From assembly GCA_012798365.1 (NCBI GenBank), contig JAAZNH010000166.1, positions 1 to 7,768 of the forward strand: a stretch of DNA of 7,768 nt, written 5' to 3'. The notes beneath the pieces are model-generated. The model worked only from the letters and a program-made list of their open reading frames with translations, ran no database searches and was not told the origin of the DNA. The stretch is from Methanomicrobiales archaeon (GTDB taxonomy: Archaea > Halobacteriota > Methanomicrobia > Methanomicrobiales > Methanospirillaceae). Shown piece by piece: positions 4,901 through 7,768 of the stretch (positions are counted from its first letter, which is position 1; every line of letters starts with the position of its first letter). Made by a program: the position numbers and the translations under genes.

Positions 4901-6226
4901 TCATCCATCTTTTCTCCACAACAATGCGATACTCAGTAATCCAAGGGCAATTATTGGAATTGTCACCGGAACTGGTGCGGTTTTTCCTGAAGGCGCAGCT
5001 GGTGGTTCGTGTATTGCCGGGGATTTCTTTGGCTGGATAGGAAAATTACTGTTGTCCTGATCTTGTTTACCTGTGACATTTTCTGCAGGGTTTTTTTGGG
5101 AAATCCGGATTACTGAATCCGGTATCCGGACGGCCACCGCAGTGCCATCATCTGAAATGCCAATATCTTCGATCCATGTTCCGGTATTGTAGTTCCCTAT
5201 CACGGTTCCGTTAAAACCCAGAAGGCTTACATTCCCGGATGATGAACCTGCGACGATAACCGGAGTGGTTTTTGCAATATCGATCTTCCGAATAAATGAT
5301 GCCCCAGGCATACCCGGGTTTACCGGATATTTCCAGACAAGGGAGCCTTTTCTATTCAGACAAATGATCCTGGGGAATTCTTCCCCGTTAACGGGCTGCG
5401 CAAGTCCTGCAAAGAGATAATCCCCATCGGGAGAGATGGCGACATCAGTAATATCTGCCGATACCGGAACTGAAAAGAGAACAGTTCCCTCGTGGTTGTA
5501 CAGGCGAATCATGTTCCTGCCCTTGACTCCGACAGCAATGGACGTACCCTGCTGGTCGATTGCCACGCAGTTATCCCCTCCGGTTCCTGTACTCCAGAGC
5601 ACTCTTCCGTCTCCGTCAAGGAAAAACAGATCCTTGTCCGGTTGATCCATCGTTCCCGCACCCCGTACCCCCCCGGCTGCGACAAAACCCGCACCATCTG
5701 ATACAGCAAGGTCGGTAATCATGGCCGGTGCCTGGTAATTCCACTGGAGCGTTCCATTCCGGAGATACCGGGAAATGTTTCCACCGGTTCCGGGCCATAT
5801 TGCCTCGCCTCCGGTAAATACCGAGTCATCGTCCCTGCTCATCGCTATCTGACTGATACTATCCGGAAGAATTCTGCTCCAGAGTGGATGTCCGGTATCA
5901 TCGAGATACACCAGGGTATTATTCTTGGAAACAAGCACGGTTCTGCTTCCATCGTATGACAGGATAATTTTTTTACAGGAATCCTTTCGGGGATGGTTCC
6001 AGAGAATTGTCCCCGCACGTGAGATACCGATTATCGATGTATCTACAGCACCTGCTATGATGGAACCGTTTCCTGCGATTGCAACAGGTTCGTTTTCCGG
6101 CAAAAGCAAGAGATCATCACCGACAATTTTCACCGTCCAGTCAGGAGTCAGGGAACAATCTGCCGGGGCGATGAGAGCCTGAAGGAAAATCATGATGGCA
6201 ATAATGAAGAGTGTGTGGATTTGCAT
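4901..6226 (-). CDS. Secreted PQQ/WD40-like beta-propeller with C-terminal membrane anchor
   Basis: The protein has 441 residues. An N-terminal signal peptide (hydrophobic 6-20, cleavage around 22-25) precedes about seven repeats in which a strand ends with G-x-(L/V)-x-W or a variant: GTILW, GHPLW, GTLQW, GRVLW, GTVLF, GSLVW, GTVIG. Between them run segments such as ISPDGDYLFAG, typical of PQQ-like or WD40-like propellers. A polar, Pro-rich linker follows, then a C-terminal hydrophobic helix (about 421-437) ending in RKDG. The anchor lacks PGF, so it is a plain membrane helix rather than an archaeosortase substrate. The propeller should face outside and probably binds ligand or partner proteins; no catalytic residues are apparent. 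AGGGGT-type RBS lies 5 nt upstream. The gene is 84 bp downstream of the peptidase gene and may be co-expressed with it. GC is lower than in the left half. Confidence 0.85.
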   Translation of the reverse strand: MQIHTLFIIAIMIFLQALIAPADCSLTPDWTVKIVGDDLLLLPENEPVAIAGNGSIIAGAVDTSIIGISRAGTILWNHPRKDSCKKIILSYDGSRTVLVSKNNTLVYLDDTGHPLWSRILPDSISQIAMSRDDDSVFTGGEAIWPGTGGNISRYLRNGTLQWNYQAPAMITDLAVSDGAGFVAAGGVRGAGTMDQPDKDLFFLDGDGRVLWSTGTGGDNCVAIDQQGTSIAVGVKGRNMIRLYNHEGTVLFSVPVSADITDVAISPDGDYLFAGLAQPVNGEEFPRIICLNRKGSLVWKYPVNPGMPGASFIRKIDIAKTTPVIVAGSSSGNVSLLGFNGTVIGNYNTGTWIEDIGISDDGTAVAVRIPDSVIRISQKNPAENVTGKQDQDNSNFPIQPKKSPAIHEPPAAPSGKTAPVPVTIPIIALGLLSIALLWRKDG

Positions 6227-6231
6227 CGTTT

Positions 6232-6238
6232 ACCCCTG
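6232..6238 (-). promoter_or_regulatory. Shine-Dalgarno of the PQQ-like propeller gene
   Basis: Read on the minus strand the motif is CAGGGGT, 5 nt before the ATG at 6226. It confirms that start codon. Confidence 0.6.
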
Positions 6239-6276
6239 TCGGATTAGCCAGACATTTTCCAGCATTTTGATTCAAT

Positions 6277-6285
6277 CATTTTATC
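6277..6285 (-). promoter_or_regulatory. Possible TATA box of the PQQ-like propeller gene
   Basis: The minus strand reads GATAAAATG about 55 nt before the start codon. The predicted transcript would start near 6253 and carry a short leader holding the RBS. This would allow the propeller gene to be transcribed apart from the peptidase gene. Confidence 0.4.
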
Positions 6286-6291
6286 TACCTT

Positions 6292-6298
6292 AAAAAAA
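6292..6298 (-). terminator. Oligo-T terminator after the peptidase gene
   Basis: The minus strand has a T7 tract starting 12 nt after the stop codon of the peptidase gene. There is no hairpin. It may end the peptidase transcript fully or in part, or be part of the AT-rich promoter region of the next gene. Confidence 0.4.
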
Positions 6299-6310
6299 TG
6301 GGTTATTCAA

Positions 6311-7513
6311 TTACAACACAAAGATAGAAGAGGTATAGGGTGTGATTCCGCCCTGCCACCGCTCCCAGGTGAGACTACCTGAATTTACCGGCCATGGATC
6401 ATAGATGTAAAAGTATGTATTTCCGGAACTCATGTCGCGTGAATAGCCAGCACAGGCCCTTGCATGATAATTTGATGACTGACCTGGTTGAATACCAATG
6501 TTAATAACAACCGGCCGGTTCCCATCAATTTCAGTTTTAATGAGATTATACAGATTGGTTGGTGATCCGAGAAGAATGTTGGAACCGCTTTTTCCAAGTC
6601 CTCCTTGCTGGATAGATTTTCGATAAAATTCATCTCTCATCTGTATTTCAGTTGCACCGTTGTTCTGATTTGTTTGATCGCTGCCAAGTACCGTTGTTGC
6701 AATCTGGGTCTGAGATCGTGTAATACCGTACCATCGGGAGATCATTTTTGCAGTTGCAAATGCACACCAGTTCGTCTTTTCCTGCGAGTATAACGTGAAA
6801 CCACTTAATGTTTTACTGATGGTTGCACGGGGGGATACTGCACGTGACTCATCTACCCCAGGTCCTGTTTTTTGTGCCTCCCAGGAAGCAACACCAGATT
6901 TCATGGTTTCAAGTGTCATGGAATCATAAAGTGAGGTCCGATCCGATTCCGGGATAACGGAATAATCGTATGCATCGATGATCAATTCCTTTTCGGAATT
7001 GGATCCCGTTGAAGAACGAATTATAAGACCGATCTTCGGATATGCATAACAGACTAGCCGGGCTGATGAGATGTCGGCGGTGAATCCGGCTTGTTTAAGG
7101 ATCTGCGCTGCCTTCGTGTTCAATTCCTCCCGGTTAAAGGATTTTGGACCATGTCCAATGGAAATCACCGGGGCTCCAAAGACCCTGCTCGCAGCGATCT
7201 TTACTTCACCAACCCTTTTTTTCCCATCCTCAATCGGGAAAGAATAGTACAGCCTCATTCCGTTAATATCATAGATTTCTACAGGTTCCGGGTTGATAAC
7301 CGCCCCCGAAAACTCCATGTCGAGAAGTCCATTCTCTACAAATCGTGAAAGTTCAGCCTGAGCATCTTTAACTGCTTCGCTTTTCGTGATATAATTTTGT
7401 TCAATTATCCTAGTACGTGCAGAAGTATCTTCAACTGCACTCACCATTGGAATCATCGCCATCGCTGCCAGCAGCAGTGCGAGCAGGACGATACTGATTT
7501 TTCGTAGTTTCAT
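6311..7513 (-). CDS. Secreted papain-like (C39-type) cysteine peptidase with N-terminal pro-region
   Basis: The preproprotein has 400 residues. A signal peptide (1-26, cleavage after VSA) is followed by an unrecognised region of about 200 residues that probably acts as a pro-region. It includes a GEVKIAASRVFGAPV stretch resembling strands of secreted peptidase inhibitor or propeptide domains. The C-terminal domain (about 235-400) has the papain-fold order: Gln244 for the oxyanion hole, Cys250 in NWCAFATA, His350 in NYHARACAGY and Asp372 in YDPWP. All key residues are present, so it should be active. It is released or held at the cell surface, as no C-terminal anchor is visible; substrates are unknown. 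The RBS and signal peptide fix the start. GC is low for this window (23 of 60 at 6601-6660), hinting at acquisition. Related folds include staphopain and C39 bacteriocin-processing peptidases; here there is no ABC transporter beside it. Confidence 0.85.
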   Translation of the reverse strand: MKLRKISIVLLALLLAAMAMIPMVSAVEDTSARTRIIEQNYITKSEAVKDAQAELSRFVENGLLDMEFSGAVINPEPVEIYDINGMRLYYSFPIEDGKKRVGEVKIAASRVFGAPVISIGHGPKSFNREELNTKAAQILKQAGFTADISSARLVCYAYPKIGLIIRSSTGSNSEKELIIDAYDYSVIPESDRTSLYDSMTLETMKSGVASWEAQKTGPGVDESRAVSPRATISKTLSGFTLYSQEKTNWCAFATAKMISRWYGITRSQTQIATTVLGSDQTNQNNGATEIQMRDEFYRKSIQQGGLGKSGSNILLGSPTNLYNLIKTEIDGNRPVVINIGIQPGQSSNYHARACAGYSRDMSSGNTYFYIYDPWPVNSGSLTWERWQGGITPYTSSIFVL

Positions 7514-7520
7514 TTTTTTA

Positions 7521-7525
7521 ACCTC
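7521..7525 (-). promoter_or_regulatory. Shine-Dalgarno of the peptidase gene
   Basis: The minus strand reads GAGGT, 7 nt before the ATG at 7513, separated from it by an A-rich spacer. It supports this start codon. Confidence 0.65.
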
Positions 7526-7768
7526 GCGTTACAATTACGAAAGGCTCCGCTTACCTGGCACGGGAAATCTTCAAAATGAACTGAGGACAATATTCTCGTG
7601 CCTACGGGCAGGCCCGGGTTCGATAGGTGTGGATACTGAATTGGACCCGGCCTTTCGTTTTATGGAATACCTGAGTGGTACTCCAGGAATTTTGTTGGAG
7701 TTTCTGTCATAAAAAGTACTATGTTTCCTTTTTTATTTTTATTAAATTCAGGTATAAACAAAAATAGT
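7526..7768 (-). promoter_or_regulatory. Upstream region of the peptidase gene: promoter candidates and stem-loops
   Basis: No gene is visible here. On the minus strand, AT-rich DNA at about 7706-7760 is the best promoter region and would give a leader of about 170 nt; a nearer AATATT at 7589-7594 would give about 50 nt. An 8-bp stem with one bulge joins 7611-7619 to 7645-7652 (GGCC-C-GGGT with ACCCGGCC). A 6-bp inverted repeat ACTCCA (7680-7685) / TGGAGT (7696-7701) has a 10-nt loop. Either could be a regulatory site or leader structure. Which promoter is used cannot be decided by eye. Confidence 0.35.

Noticed and set aside
7601..7660. tRNA-like GGTTCGAT with flanking G/C-rich sequence
   Set aside because: The position expected to pair with the last T-stem base is G instead of C, and no acceptor, D or anticodon arms can be built around it.

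Overview
The window looks like chromosomal DNA of a methanogenic archaeon, most likely of the Methanomicrobiales (Methanoregula-like). This is an inference from gene content and signals. There are archaeal TATA boxes about 26 nt upstream of start codons, oligo-T terminators, PEGA and NHL repeat surface proteins, an archaeosortase-type PGF-CTERM tail, small double-CxxC zinc-ribbon proteins and a methanogen-style winged-helix regulator. No sequence search could be run, so the genus is not established.

Layout. 1-110 has no supportable gene. 147-602 (+) encodes a small TerB-like helical protein. 603-961 holds a terminator region and the promoter of the next gene. 962-2737 (+) encodes a secreted six-bladed NHL propeller with three PEGA domains and a PGF-CTERM anchor, followed by a strong palindromic terminator. 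2875-3213 (+) is a small cytoplasmic zinc-ribbon protein. 3214-3680 has no convincing gene but contains imperfect ~70-77 bp tandem repeats, an 8-bp tandem repeat, a hairpin, a palindrome and a promoter. 3681-4319 (+) encodes a zinc ribbon - single membrane helix - outer domain protein. 4421-4828 (+) is a winged-helix transcriptional regulator. The strand then switches: 4901-6226 (-) is a secreted, C-terminally anchored PQQ/WD40-like propeller, and 6311-7513 (-) is a secreted papain-like/C39-type cysteine peptidase with a visible Cys-His-Asp set. 7514-7768 holds the upstream region of the peptidase gene.

Working together. Four of the seven genes encode membrane or exported proteins: two different beta-propellers, one peptidase and one possible transmembrane zinc-ribbon sensor. 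The window therefore reads as a cell-surface accessory region, not a metabolic operon. Most genes have their own promoter, RBS or terminator signals, so no long operon is supported; the peptidase and the PQQ-like propeller are the best co-oriented pair (84 bp gap). Base composition drops from about 60% GC on the left to below 50% on the right (37/60 G+C at 1501-1560, 28/60 at 5881-5940, 23/60 at 6601-6660), which fits a different origin for the two minus-strand genes. I see no CRISPR array, transposase, rRNA or credible tRNA.
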